Part shown: positions 47,269-57,641 of the stretch, in pieces | Position numbering within the stretch: the stretch's first letter is position 1 | Layout of the letters: each line of letters begins with the position of its first letter | Assembly (NCBI GenBank): GCA_963402885.1 | Contig: OY727099.1 | Location: 22,401,001 to 22,465,000, forward strand | DNA: 64,000 nt | Direction of reading: 5' to 3' | DNA from: Antedon bifida | Lineage: Eukaryota > Echinodermata > Crinoidea > Comatulida > Antedonidae | The notes under the pieces: model-generated | Seen by the model: the letters and a program-made list of their open reading frames with translations, nothing else | Database searches by the model: none | Told to the model about the DNA's origin: nothing | Position numbers and translations under genes: made by a program

Positions 47269-48639
47269 ATGGCAGCAAAAAGTAAGTCAGAAATTGATTT
47301 GGATGATGATATTAATATCTTGGATTGCTCAGTATGTGCTGGGCAACTTAAGGAACCAAAATGTCTCAACTGCGCTCATAGCTTTTGCAAAGACTGTATA
47401 AAGAAATTGGTAGAAGAAATGGAAACGGTAAAATGTCCTCTTTGTAAGAAATGCTATAAAGTTCCTGAAGCTGGCATCGATGGCCTACCCTCAAACTATT
47501 ATCTCAATTATTTGTTGGAAATCGTAGAAGAAGTTGAAAAGAGAAAAGAGATGGTTTGCAGTGTTTGTGAAAAAGAACAGACAGAATATTATTGCGCCAA
47601 TTGTAGACAATTCTTGTGTTCTTCCTGTAATAATTACCATTCGAAGATACGAGAATTGGAAAGTCACAATGTCTATTTGAAGGAGAAAATTGAGTCCATG
47701 AATCCGCATCAGCTAGGCCTCCTGCACACAAGCCGCTGTCGCCAACACAAGGAAGAGTTGACATTTTTCTGTGGAGATTGCGATACTCCAATCTGCAGAG
47801 ATTGTATTTTTGATCACAATATGCACACTACGTACACTATTGCAGAACCTTTCGACGAATTTAAAGAAATGGCAGAGGTTTTGACCAAAGATGCAAATGA
47901 TTGCAGAAACAAGGTTGAAGAGAGCCTGACAAAAGTTCTTGATAATATTACACAGTTAGATGAACGCAGAGATTCGTCCGTAAAAGAGATCATAAGCCGC
48001 ACTGAATCACTGATCCAAAGTATCAGGGAAAAGCAACAGAAACTATGTACAGAAGTCTATGACCTATATGACGAAAAAACAAAAGTTAATGAAAAACAAG
48101 CGAATGAACTGAAGGAAATCCTGGCTGATTTTGATACAAAATTGAAATCGCTAAATCGTATATTAAAAACTGAAAAAGCGATTGCTGTGAAATCTAAACA
48201 AATGGAAATGGACAATTTGATAAATTGCATCGCTGATGTACCACAATTAAATCCCGTTGATAATGGTGAAATCAATTTTTTTGAAACAAACCTGATAGCT
48301 TCAGAAGAAAATTTTGTTGGGAGTGTTGTTACAAAAAGTCTAGCTGATTGTTGGGAAGTCAAAAGAGGAATGGAACTCGGACGAACAATATATGCATATG
48401 TGAATAAAATTGATAGTTTGGCACCTGATATTACTATAGACCAAGTTGAGGCAACATTGACATGGGTACCATTATTTAAGAAGAAAGAAGAAAATATAAT
48501 TGTAAATGTTGAAAAAAAGTCACCAAATTGTTTTACCCTGACTGCCGTATGTTGTAGTTATATTTGTTTTGGAAAATATGAGTTAACCGTCTACATCGAC
48601 GGAAACCCATTAAACAGTTCATTAATGTTTAGAAGATGA
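47269..48639 (+). CDS. TRIM45-like RING / B-box / coiled-coil / filamin-like protein (copy A)
   Basis: Single-exon coding region of 456 aa. C3HC4 RING at residues 20-59 (CSVC, CAHSFCKDC, CPLC). B-box 1 at about 96-132. B-box 2 at about 156-188 (CRQH, CGDC, CRDC, H/H). Coiled coil about 195-325. The C-terminal roughly 100 residues end in GKYELTVYIDGNPLNSS, the pattern of a filamin repeat. RING plus two B-boxes, coiled coil and filamin is the TRIM45 order; TRIM proteins are E3 ubiquitin ligases in the cytosol. Start ATG at 47269 lies just after a splice acceptor. It is the upstream member of a three-gene tandem cluster and the only one with B-boxes. Target unknown. Confidence 0.9.
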   Translation: MAAKSKSEIDLDDDINILDCSVCAGQLKEPKCLNCAHSFCKDCIKKLVEEMETVKCPLCKKCYKVPEAGIDGLPSNYYLNYLLEIVEEVEKRKEMVCSVCEKEQTEYYCANCRQFLCSSCNNYHSKIRELESHNVYLKEKIESMNPHQLGLLHTSRCRQHKEELTFFCGDCDTPICRDCIFDHNMHTTYTIAEPFDEFKEMAEVLTKDANDCRNKVEESLTKVLDNITQLDERRDSSVKEIISRTESLIQSIREKQQKLCTEVYDLYDEKTKVNEKQANELKEILADFDTKLKSLNRILKTEKAIAVKSKQMEMDNLINCIADVPQLNPVDNGEINFFETNLIASEENFVGSVVTKSLADCWEVKRGMELGRTIYAYVNKIDSLAPDITIDQVEATLTWVPLFKKKEENIIVNVEKKSPNCFTLTAVCCSYICFGKYELTVYIDGNPLNSSLMFRR

Positions 48640-49987
48640 AAGGTTGGATTGTTGAATGCACAGTCTCTGATCTGGACTGGGGTGTACGCCAGCTAATCTA
48701 GACGTGGGTCCAGTCGTCGGGTCCAGACGTCGGATAAATGATTTTTTCCATTATTGAAAACAGGTGGAATCGTCTTAGTCTCCTGGTTATAAGCAACGTC
48801 TTATATAAGTCAAAGATGCTCTCCAGGTGGAGTGCCATCCTGAGATGAGTAGTAGTAGTAATTACTACAGTTTTGTTTATTTTTAATTAATTTATATGTA
48901 ATTTTACCTTCTATGGACCAGAGATTCCGAAATAAAAGACTGAATTGAATGAATAGATCTGAAAAAAGGACTATTTATTTGTAGATGATTTTAAAACAGT
49001 TTTTCCGATAGAAGTACTATAAGATGTTACAATATGAAATATATATGTTATGGGAGTAGAGTATGACGCGTAGATATATTTATTTGGATAAACAATTTTA
49101 AATTAGTAATTTAGGCTACTTATATTACAAAGGTGTATCCGTTAAATACAGAATAAACAGGAACATTGCTACAAGTCTACTATTTCACTTTATTTACAAC
49201 AATGTAGATTTTAAATAATTTTTGAAATTGAAAATATGGTAGAAAAACATCTAGGTCACTTGGGTCATAGATTTCAGTAAATGCGACTCATTTTATGTAT
49301 CTTTTACAAAAACTAAGAAAGCGCTCAGTGACTTTGGGGTTGGGTCAACCGGCTCAGCTACAGTGATTAAGTTCACTTAGGTTGACCCTGGTCTCCCCAA
49401 TTTCAGTTTTTTTTGTTTTGTATATACTTAAATAGACCAAATAAATAATGAAATGAAAAGTACTAGGCAACACAGAGGGCGCATGTTGATATTTCGGCCC
49501 ATGTAAAAGGAATACAAATTTTTCTTTTTTTTTATTTGTGAAGTTATTAATGAACCGATTTTTAATAGGCATGTTCTGTAAGTAGGCCTATTTACACCGA
49601 AACATTCAGAATGATAACTTGACGATTGCAGGCGCTATCATGCTAACAAACAAAGCATATCCTACATTTTCAGTATTGTAAATTGTGTACGAGTTTCCCC
49701 CAAAATCTGTATTGTCTTTTTTTTTATAGTCGACCAGTCGGCGTTTCGATTTTTGTCTTAATTAAAAGCTCAATTGTTATACATATGAAACGCCACATCT
49801 GCCAAAATAGTTATCTTTTTGCTAATATTAATTCGAATAACGGTCTAGAACATAGACTTGTATAACACAAATGCAGTCTCTTCAACGTGAGCATTTTTTC
49901 CATATGTCGATTAAAATTCCAAAGGAATTATTAGTTAAGGTTTACAAGAAAAAAAAAGATTGTGATTTGTTTATTGAGAGTGTGATT

Positions 49988-50121
49988 GTATCAAACTAGT
50001 TTGACAAAAAAAAAGTGATATGCCCAAATATTGTAGTGATATGCTTAAATATGGTAGTGATATGACATCATCATGTCCATATATGGGCACATCACATAAA
50101 GTGTAGACAGTGTAGAACCCT
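49988..50121. mobile_element. MITE copy, family GTCTACACTATCAAACT, in TRIM B 5' flank
   Basis: TATCAAACTAGTTTGAC, ATATTGTAGTGATATGC, CCATATATGGGCACATCAC and GTGTAGACAG. The left terminus is lost at a TATCAA microhomology relative to the copy at 53405-53535. Both sit at the same place in the duplicated flank. Confidence 0.8.
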
Positions 50122-50579
50122 AGTTGAGGAACTTCAGCAAACTACAGAAAGTGCAGATATCTCTACAATAACCAACTTTAGTTTCAAACACGAAATTTGT
50201 ATTACAATATTCTTCATATCTATCATGAATGATGCAACGAAATAGGATTGTTTTAGAACACATGTGCTGTATACAAATACTGAATTTTGATTTGTTAAAT
50301 GAGGAGAATACTTCATTAGTTGAAAATTGGTCTATGTTTTATATATTGTTGTTACCTGATTGAATGATTGTGTGTTAAAATGAATACAATAGAATACATT
50401 AATGATTAACATGCACTAACTCTGTAATCTACAAATAGCAGTATACATTGGGTTTACATAGGACAAAGTTCAGTACGGTACACTCCCCAAACACCACCCA
50501 GAATTGATTCGTAAACAGGGTGACCGAAAGCTGCGGTTGGCTTTTCTACCAACCCTCCCGTCAGTCTATAATTATCAAG

Positions 50580-51144
50580 CAAAATTCTACAACTTCTATT
50601 TTATACATTTGTAAGGGGTAAGTGATCTTAATTTTGTTTAACACTTGCAAGAAGCAATAATCAACGTATGTTGAATAGTTGTAATATTCTTGTTGCTTGT
50701 GTTTGCAAACATATGCTCCATAACCCAAAAAATGTATTGTGGATGGAGAAGTATCCTATATATTTAAGCTTATCGTTTGCGAATTTTCTTTTTTCTTTTT
50801 CTGTTTGTACATTTTTTGATATGGATTAAATTTTAGAAATAAAAGAACTTGAATCGAATTGTTGAAAGGCAAATCATGATCGTGAAATTGGACTGTTTCT
50901 GCCAATACATTAGTTCATGTTTCCAAAACACTCTCGAAGAGTGTAAGGCCGGCTCAGGTTAGTTATACACTTCTATGACGCAATAAGTGATGGATTACTC
51001 GAGCTCTCGCTTGTTATTGGTCAAGACTAAACCAACTCTTTTTTGTGCCCATAGGATACGGCTTACAATCATAAATTAACTAATAATTTTCCTTATTATT
51101 CTTATTAAACATTTTTGGAAATAATCCGTTATTTTCTATTCCAG
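50580..51144 (+). other. Predicted 5' UTR exon and intron of TRIM copy B
   Basis: Donor AAGGG/GTAAGTGATC at 50618 and acceptor TTCTATTCCAG ending at 51144, 13 bp before the ATG. The homologous donor (AAAGA/GTAAGTG) and acceptor occur before copy C. Upstream, TTTACATAGGACAA and ACACTCCCCAAACACCACC are conserved between both copies and mark a likely promoter at about 50450-50600. Confidence 0.5.
50662..50875 (+). mobile_element. LINE relic (reverse transcriptase C-terminus and tail), shortened copy
   Basis: CAACGTATGTTGAATAG and the following Val-Ala-Cys-Val-Cys-Lys-His codons match the longer relic at 54129-54540. It ends in AATAAAAGAACTTGAATCG. Lies in the 5' UTR intron of TRIM copy B. Confidence 0.55.
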
Positions 51145-51156
51145 AAAATACTAAAG

Positions 51157-52197
51157 ATGGCCGAAAGCCAAATAAGCACACTGTTGGAATGTCCGATGTG
51201 TCTTGGACGATTTCAAGAACCAAAGGTCTTAAAGTGCGCTCATAGCTTCTGCAAAGGTTGTCTTAAAAAATGGATGCAAGAAAAAAGAGGAAAACTGACG
51301 TGCCCAGTGTGCGTTCAACGGCACCCAGTTACAGAAGCTGGTATTGACAACCTACCACCAAACGTCATGGCTAATGGTTTATTGGAAATTGTCGAAAAGA
51401 CAGATAGTGTTGCTGAACCATTGCATGAATTTCGAGGGTTTTCGGACAGATTGAGGAAAGATACGATTGATTATAGAAAAAAGGTGGAGAATAGCCTGGT
51501 TAAGGTTCGCCAAAATGCTGCACATTTAGATCAACAGAAAGAAGCCTGTGTGAAAGACATCCATGACTGCACGGAATCACTCATTGAAAGTCTCCGAGCA
51601 AAGGAACAGGAGTTGTGTAAAGAAGTCGCTGAGTTACATGTTGACAAAATAAGAGTTAATAAAAAACAAACAGACAAACTTGAAGAAATTATGACTAATC
51701 TGGATAGACAGTTACATGTTCTTGATCGGAAGGTAAACAGTGATGACGTCCCTGCAATGCGATCCAGAGACAGAGCAACTGATTCTTTGAGGAGTCAAAT
51801 AAACGATTTATCTGAACTAGAACCAGTTGATAATAAAGCCAATGATGAAATTCATTTCTTTAGCAGCAAAGATCAGTCATCACGAATAGATATTGGAACT
51901 GTAGTTGCTAAAGGACTAACTGACTGTTGGAAAATCGAAAGGGTAATATCAGTTGCCGAGAAGATATATGCTCATGTGAATAAAATTGATAGTCTATCAC
52001 CTGATATCGGAATAGATCAAATACACGCAAGAATGACATATAAGAATGATAACTTAACTGTTAATATTAAAAAACATAACTCTGAAAGATTTACATTGAC
52101 GGTAAAATGTAAGCATTTTTGGCTAGGTAAATACGAGCTACATGTTTACATCGACGATAAACCAATAACAAATTCACCCAAAAAATTTAGGAGATAG
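51157..52197 (+). CDS. TRIM45-like RING / coiled-coil / filamin-like protein without B-boxes (copy B)
   Basis: 346 aa from ATG at 51157; the open frame extends further upstream, but that part is intron ending in CCAG at 51144. RING at residues 12-52 (CPMC, CAHSFCKGC, CPVC). GLLEIVEKTDS then joins directly to VAEPLHEFRGFSDRL, whereas copy A has about 105 residues with two B-boxes between the equivalent LLEIVEE and IAEPFDEF. Coiled coil about 95-230. The filamin-like end is GKYELHVYIDDKPITNSP. Likely an E3 ligase subunit; in the family, B-boxes help self-assembly, so loss may change oligomerisation. About 75-80% similar to copy C by eye. Confidence 0.88.
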   Translation: MAESQISTLLECPMCLGRFQEPKVLKCAHSFCKGCLKKWMQEKRGKLTCPVCVQRHPVTEAGIDNLPPNVMANGLLEIVEKTDSVAEPLHEFRGFSDRLRKDTIDYRKKVENSLVKVRQNAAHLDQQKEACVKDIHDCTESLIESLRAKEQELCKEVAELHVDKIRVNKKQTDKLEEIMTNLDRQLHVLDRKVNSDDVPAMRSRDRATDSLRSQINDLSELEPVDNKANDEIHFFSSKDQSSRIDIGTVVAKGLTDCWKIERVISVAEKIYAHVNKIDSLSPDIGIDQIHARMTYKNDNLTVNIKKHNSERFTLTVKCKHFWLGKYELHVYIDDKPITNSPKKFRR

Positions 52198-52549
52198 GTT
52201 CAGTTTGATTTTAAAAACAGAATGAAAAATAATTTAAAATTATAAGAATGTTTTCGTAGCAAGTTGTTATGAGTCTGGGCCATAGAGTAGGCCTAGCTCC
52301 ATTTGTATTTACCTGGTACTCATTATTTGTTTCCTGTTAGGTTAAGGCAGAAACTGTATAGGGCGTGCATATATCATGAATATTCATGATGCATGCCTTC
52401 ATACGTACGTATATAATCACAATTGATTCTAAGGTTATGTGTGAGTTTTAATTAATTCATTATGTACATTGTTGGATGTCAAAAAATAAATATTTCAGAA
52501 ACATTTTAAGCAACACATTACAGTATAACGTTTTTATTTGTTTTTGTTT

Positions 52550-52570
52550 GAAGAGAGCCTGACAAAAGTT
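52550..52570 (+). pseudogene. 21-nt scar of a lost TRIM copy-A-like coding region
   Basis: Identical to coding positions 47917-47937 of copy A (GAAGAGAGCCTG ...) and then fused to GAATTGAATGAATAGATCTG, which lies about 1 kb further on, in the 3' flank of copy A. Copy B's own coding sequence differs here, so the scar is not from copy B. Confidence 0.6.
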
Positions 52571-52574
52571 ATAG

Positions 52575-52830
52575 ATAGAATTGAATGAATAGATCTGGAA
52601 AAAGGACTATTAATTTTGATTTTAAAACAGTTTTATTTTTAAATTGGGAATTTTTCCAATAGAAGTACTATAAGATGTTACAATATGAAATATATATATA
52701 TAGTAGACTATGACACAGATAGATATATTTATTTGGATAAACAATTTTAAATTAGTAATTTAGGCTACTTATATTACAAAGGTGTATCCGTTAAATACAG
52801 AATAAACAGAAACATTGCTACAAGTCTACT
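52575..52830. repeat. Duplicated TRIM 3' flank
   Basis: Near-identical to 48940-49180, from ATTGAATGAATAGATCTG to AATAAACAG(G/A)AACATTGCTAC. It includes GAAGTACTATAAGATGTTAC and a possible AATAAA poly(A) signal. Confidence 0.85.
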
Positions 52831-53404
52831 CTTTCTATTATGTCGTTTTATCTTGTATATAAATACATTGTATAATCCGGGTTCTAAAATGAAAACAAAT
52901 AAATGAATATGAAAAACTCACAAAGGGATTGTTCTTTCTGTGTAAAATATTTTTAAACGAGATAGATGATAATGATGATCATTGTCAAGTGTATAGAAAA
53001 ATATAAGAAAATTAATGAAAAAAGGAGGTAATACGGAATTCATAAATGTAAAAATGTTACTGATGAATTGTAACGGCATTTGGAACTTACAAAAATGTCT
53101 TAAATAATATGATAAAAAGGATTGTGATTTGTTAGTTGAGAGTGTGATTGTATCAATTAAAGTAGGCCTAATGTTTTTGTGACCATAAATAATACTTGAG
53201 TAGAAGATTATTGATTACGTTAAAAATAAAAGGTGACCAGGATGTAGCCTACCCTCTTTGCAATTGCCTTGAAACACCAAGCAGCCTACATCTGGCCGAT
53301 TGGATGAACATAGTAATTTTCTTTGGCCGCGTTGTCTATAGGCCTACTGAAACTTTATTTGCAACTCGACCAAATTCTGATTTTATGCAAAACAGTTTTC
53401 CAAA

Positions 53405-53535
53405 GTTCTGTCTACGCTATCAAACTAGTTTGACAAAAAAAGTGATATGCCCAAATATTGTAGTGATATGCTTAAATATGGTAGTGATATGACATCATTA
53501 TGTCCATATATGGGCACATCACATAAAGTGTAGAC
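53405..53535. mobile_element. MITE copy, family GTCTACACTATCAAACT, in TRIM C 5' flank
   Basis: GTTCTGTCTACGCTATCAAA to ACATAAAGTGTAGACA; positional twin of 49988-50121, so it inserted before the B/C duplication. Confidence 0.8.
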
Positions 53536-54039
53536 ACTTCAGCAAACTACAGAAAGTGCAGAGATCTCTACACTAACAAACTTTAGTTTCAAACTCGACA
53601 TTTGTATTACAATTCTTCCTATTCTATTCCGAATGATGCAACGAAACAGGAATGTACCGTATACAAATACTGAATGCTGATTTGTTAAATGAGGAGAATA
53701 CTTCATTAGTTGAAGAGTATTAATTCATAAAAAATATTATCTTCATTCTACCAAGCAGAACGTTTGTAGTCTAACTCAAAATTGAGGATAGTAAAATAGG
53801 CCTATGTTTTATATATCATTGAAACTGATTATGAATATATGTTGAAATGAATACAATAGAATACATTAATGATTAACCAAGTCTAACCCTAACCCCAACG
53901 GGTTTTTTTCTGTAATCTACACATAGCATTATACATTGCCTTTACATAGGACAACGTTCAGTACGTTACACTCCCCAACACCACCACGAGGTTTTAAAAC
54001 AGAATTGATATTCTACCAACCCTCCTTTAACCTAATATC

Positions 54040-54774
54040 AAGCAACATTGTACAACTTCTATACCTTTCAAGATAAAGAGTAAGTGTGCCTAATTTATAT
54101 CTGTTTAACACTCAATCGCAAATTTATGAAATGCTCTACCAATTTTAAATGTTGTCTCTTTAGATCTTATTATATTAATATGTATTGTGCAGCCCTTTGG
54201 TGTAACTATCGTATGAAGATCTCTTAATGTATGCTACAATAATGCTCTGCGCCGTATACTAATGTCTCTAGAAGTAGTAGTGCCAGTGCAATGTTTATTG
54301 AACATGGTGTCTCTTCCTTTAATGAGTACATGCGAAAATCTACCTATGGTTTCATGCAACGTATGTTGAATAGTGGTAATATCCTTGTTGCTTGTGTTTG
54401 CAAACATGCTCCATAACTCAAAAATGTATTGTGGATGGAGAAGTATCCTATATATTTAAGCTTATCGTTTGCGAAGTTTATTAATATGGATGATATTTCC
54501 GAAATAAATAGAAATTGAATTGAATTGACTTGCAAAAGCAAGCCATGATCGGAAAATAGGACTGTGTCTATCTACATACATTGTTTAACAATAAAAACAC
54601 TCTCGAAGAGTGTCGATTAGGCCGGCTTACGAAAATGGTTATACACTTAAAGCTTGTTTCACATTTCTAGGACGCAACAAGTGATGGGTTATCCGAGCTG
54701 TCGCTTGCCATTGCTCAAGCTTACAAACATAACTAAATATGGCCTAATTCTTCAACATTTTTCTATTCCAGAAA
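54040..54774 (+). other. Predicted 5' UTR exon and intron of TRIM copy C
   Basis: TACAACTTCTATACC exon sequence and AAAGA/GTAAGTGTG donor at about 54080 match copy B. Acceptor TTCTATTCCAG ends near 54771, about 13 bp before the ATG. The conserved promoter-like block TTTACATAGGACAACGTTCAG lies at about 53940-53960. Confidence 0.5.
54129..54540 (+). mobile_element. Non-LTR retrotransposon relic: reverse transcriptase C-terminus and 3' tail
   Basis: Broken frames read NMYCAALWCNYRMK, then SLNVCYNNALRRILM, then from about 54273 MFIEHGVSSFNEYM and YGFMQRMLNSGNILVAC. This is the order seen at the C-terminus of Jockey/CR1/L2-type LINE reverse transcriptases. At least two frameshifts separate the pieces. 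It ends in CCGAAATAAATAGAAATTG with an AATTG-type tail. Dead copy in the 5' UTR intron of TRIM copy C. Confidence 0.7.
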
Positions 54775-54783
54775 ACACCAAAG

Positions 54784-55851
54784 ATGGCCGATAGCAAACT
54801 AAGCAAACTGTTGGAATGTCCACTGTGTCTTGAACAACTTCAAGAACCAAAGGTCTTTATGTGCGGTCATAGCTTCTGCAAAGGTTGTCTTAAAAATTGG
54901 ATACAAGAACAGGGAAGAAACCTAACGTGCCCACGGTGCTATCAAAGACACCCAGTTACAGAGGCTGTTATTGACAGCCTACCATCAAACTTCATGGCTA
55001 ATGGTTTATTGGCAATTGTCGAAAATGAAGGAAGTACAGGTAGTGCTGCTGAACCATTGCATGGATTTCGAGGGATTTCAGACAGATTAGAGAAAGATAT
55101 GATTGATTATGGAAAAAAGGTGGAGAATAGCCTAACTAAGGTTCGTGAAAATGCTGCAGATCAACAGAAAGCTTCCTGTATGAAAGACATCCACGACTGT
55201 ACTGAGTCACTCATCGAAAGTATCAAAGCCAGAGAACAGGAGTTGTGTAAAGAGTTACATGTTGACAAAATAAGAGTTAACAAAAAACAAACAGACAAAC
55301 CTAAAGCAATTGTGACCAATCTGGATAAACAGTTACAGGCACCGTTACAGGTGGCTAGTCTTGATCGGAAGGTAAACAGTGATGACGTCACTGCAAGGCG
55401 ATCCAGAGACAGAGCAACTAATGCTTTGAGATGTCAAGAACGTTCAATGTCAGAACTAGAACCAGAGGATAACGCCAATGATGAAAGTCATTCCTTTAAC
55501 AGCAGATGTCAATCATCACGAATAGATAGTGGAACTGTAGCCTACAATGTAGGCCTATTTTCTAAGCGACTAACTGACTGTTGGAAAATCCAAATGGTAA
55601 TATCAATTGCCGAGAGAGTATATGCTCAGGTGAATAAAATTGATAGTCTATCACCTGATATCGAATTAGACCGAATACACGCAAGAATGATATATGATAA
55701 TGACAACTTAACTTTAAATATTGAAAAACATAACTCCAACAGATTTAAATTGACGGCACAATGTAAGAAATTTTGGCTAGGTAAATACGAGCTACATGTT
55801 TACATTGACGATAGACCAATAACAAATTCACCCAAAACATTTAGGAGATGA
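54784..55851 (+). CDS. TRIM45-like RING / coiled-coil / filamin-like protein without B-boxes (copy C)
   Basis: 355 aa, single coding exon. RING at residues 12-52 (CPLC, CGHSFCKGC, CPRC). AIVENEGSTGSAAEPLHGF marks the same B-box deletion as copy B plus a few added residues. Coiled-coil region about 98-230 is shortened (KELHVDKIRV lacks the VAEL heptad of copy B) and has an added APLQVAS. Filamin-like end GKYELHVYIDDRPITNSP. The start is shared with copy B, directly after a CCAG acceptor. Intact frame, so probably functional; substitutions in the linker (SRCQ, YNVGLFSKR) suggest faster drift than copy B. Confidence 0.88.
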   Translation: MADSKLSKLLECPLCLEQLQEPKVFMCGHSFCKGCLKNWIQEQGRNLTCPRCYQRHPVTEAVIDSLPSNFMANGLLAIVENEGSTGSAAEPLHGFRGISDRLEKDMIDYGKKVENSLTKVRENAADQQKASCMKDIHDCTESLIESIKAREQELCKELHVDKIRVNKKQTDKPKAIVTNLDKQLQAPLQVASLDRKVNSDDVTARRSRDRATNALRCQERSMSELEPEDNANDESHSFNSRCQSSRIDSGTVAYNVGLFSKRLTDCWKIQMVISIAERVYAQVNKIDSLSPDIELDRIHARMIYDNDNLTLNIEKHNSNRFKLTAQCKKFWLGKYELHVYIDDRPITNSPKTFRR

Positions 55852-56628
55852 GTTGATTTTTAAAACAGAAGGAAAAATAATGTAAAATTGTAACGTTTTC
55901 TTAAGTTTTTATGAGCCTGTTAACCATGCCATAGAGTAGACCTAGCTACCTATACCGTATTTACCCGGTGCAGCTTAGGTGGTGACTTTCATTGTCTGCC
56001 AATCATTAATCAATCCCTTTTTACCCCGCGTGGTGAATTAGTGTGGTTATAGACGGCGATTCATATTTTGTACAAATAATATTTTGGCACAATTTGCGTG
56101 TTACACTACCTGAATTCCATGTCGGACTCAATAACTATGTTATCTACATTGCTACATTAAGTAAATTGAAAAAGGGGGTGGGGAAGGGGGTTGGTGGGTT
56201 TTCGTAATAAGCTGTGTTTATCAGTTGATTTTATTTAATACACTTTTACTATATTTTGTTTTGTATTCATTTGTGTAAAGTAAAGATCTACTGTATGTAT
56301 CGATGTAAATTGGGGGTGGGGGTATAGGACAGGGGTTGATAGTTGCTTTTGCCTTTTTACTTTTCTGTTAATTGTTATATTTTATATTGTTATTGTGAAG
56401 GATGCACCTTTGTGCTAAGTGTGCCACCGATCTAAAGGTGTAATTCAAAATAAATAAATAAATAAATAAACTACCAGTCTTGGAGTAGTTGAAGGCCTGG
56501 TGGTGGCGCTATGTAAAAATAGATAATAACTTTGTTTGTTTTTCGTTTCCAGAATGAAAGGTTATTTAGATAAAGCATGGAGGTATAAAAATAGACCTCC
56601 ATGGATAAAGTATTCTGTATAAGTATTA
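55852..56628. other. 3' flank of TRIM copy C; no gene seen
   Basis: AT-rich with short purine runs. GGTGTAATTCAAAATAAATA and the (AATA)n run at about 56440-56470 look like a retroelement or transcript tail. Confidence 0.4.
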
Positions 56629-57116
56629 GAGAGGTTTCGCAATCTTACGAATACGATAACGAAAACGGATACGTCACGCACACATATTCGTTTTCGTAAG
56701 CCATAAAAAAATCTGGTTCGCATGGCAACGAAATATTGAGGCGCGTCCAAAATATGACTGCGGTAAATTTGAGCGAAGCGCAGGTACGTGTTGCTTGGTG
56801 CCGTAACATCAAAGCGAGTGATGACTTTAAAAAGTGCTATTTATCAAAATTGACTTGGCATTTTAGTAAATTACTTTAGTAAATTACTTTCAATAAATCT
56901 ATAATTATATTATAATCATGAATCATTCCTGATTCAAATGCAAAATGTGCAAAATAGATCAAAAACTATACTCGTTTTGTAGTTACGAATATGACTGGTG
57001 ATATTCGTCAACACGAATACGCTTTACGAATATGAAATGGGGATCAGCTCAAAAGTTTCACAAATGTATGACGTATCCGTTTTCGTTATCGTATTCGTAA
57101 GGTTGCGAAACCTCCC
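56629..57116. mobile_element. 488-bp MITE with about 45-bp terminal inverted repeats and TA target
   Basis: GAGAGGTTTCGCAA and CTTACGAATACGATAACG at the left, complement at the right ending TTGCGAAACCTCCC, flanked by TA (56627-56628, 57117-57118). No coding capacity; the open frames here are shadows of the repeat arms. Confidence 0.85.
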
Positions 57117-57641
57117 TATTATCACAGGAAATTAAACTTAAATTTAATAATGAAATATGAAAAAATTGTATTGCATCATTAACAATAAATTAGCCTACTT
57201 TAGTACTGTACTCTCAACATGCGGATATAAAAATCTGTTCTTTGTAAAATTGTTTTATTAAACCATACAATCATTAAAAATACCTATAGGCCTAGTCTGT
57301 GTAAATATTATTTTATTAATTATGAATAAGGCTTGCAATTATGTATTAATATACATATTATTTGTTTGTTCACGGAGTAAAGAATATTACTATTATTAAA
57401 ATTACTCCATTACATTTTCTAAGTTTGGATAGGCTAACAGCAGCATTTCATCCACTGGCAGAACTGTATGAACCCCCTCAATTGTTTACGGCTAGTAGTA
57501 GACTTCCATGCAGTCGTAAAGTAGGCCTTGACGTAAAAGTTGAAAAGTCGACCGTACTGTATATCGAGGTATGCCTTCTGGAGTGCAAGACTGAGCGCGT
57601 AAAACTGTCTTCACAGACGTAAGTCTGATATCGAATATTAA

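Larger units (their letters stand above)
48640..51156. other. Intergenic region between TRIM copies A and B
   Basis: 48940-49180 is homologous to 52575-52830 (shared 3' flank). From about 49955 onward the sequence is homologous to that from about 53110 (shared 5' flank). TGGACCAGAGATTCCGAAAT AAAA.. at about 48915-48950 looks like a retroelement tail. No additional gene is supported. Confidence 0.6.

Noticed and set aside
53880-53905. Telomere-like CTAACCCTAACCCC
   Set aside because: Only about two units long; not an interstitial telomere array.
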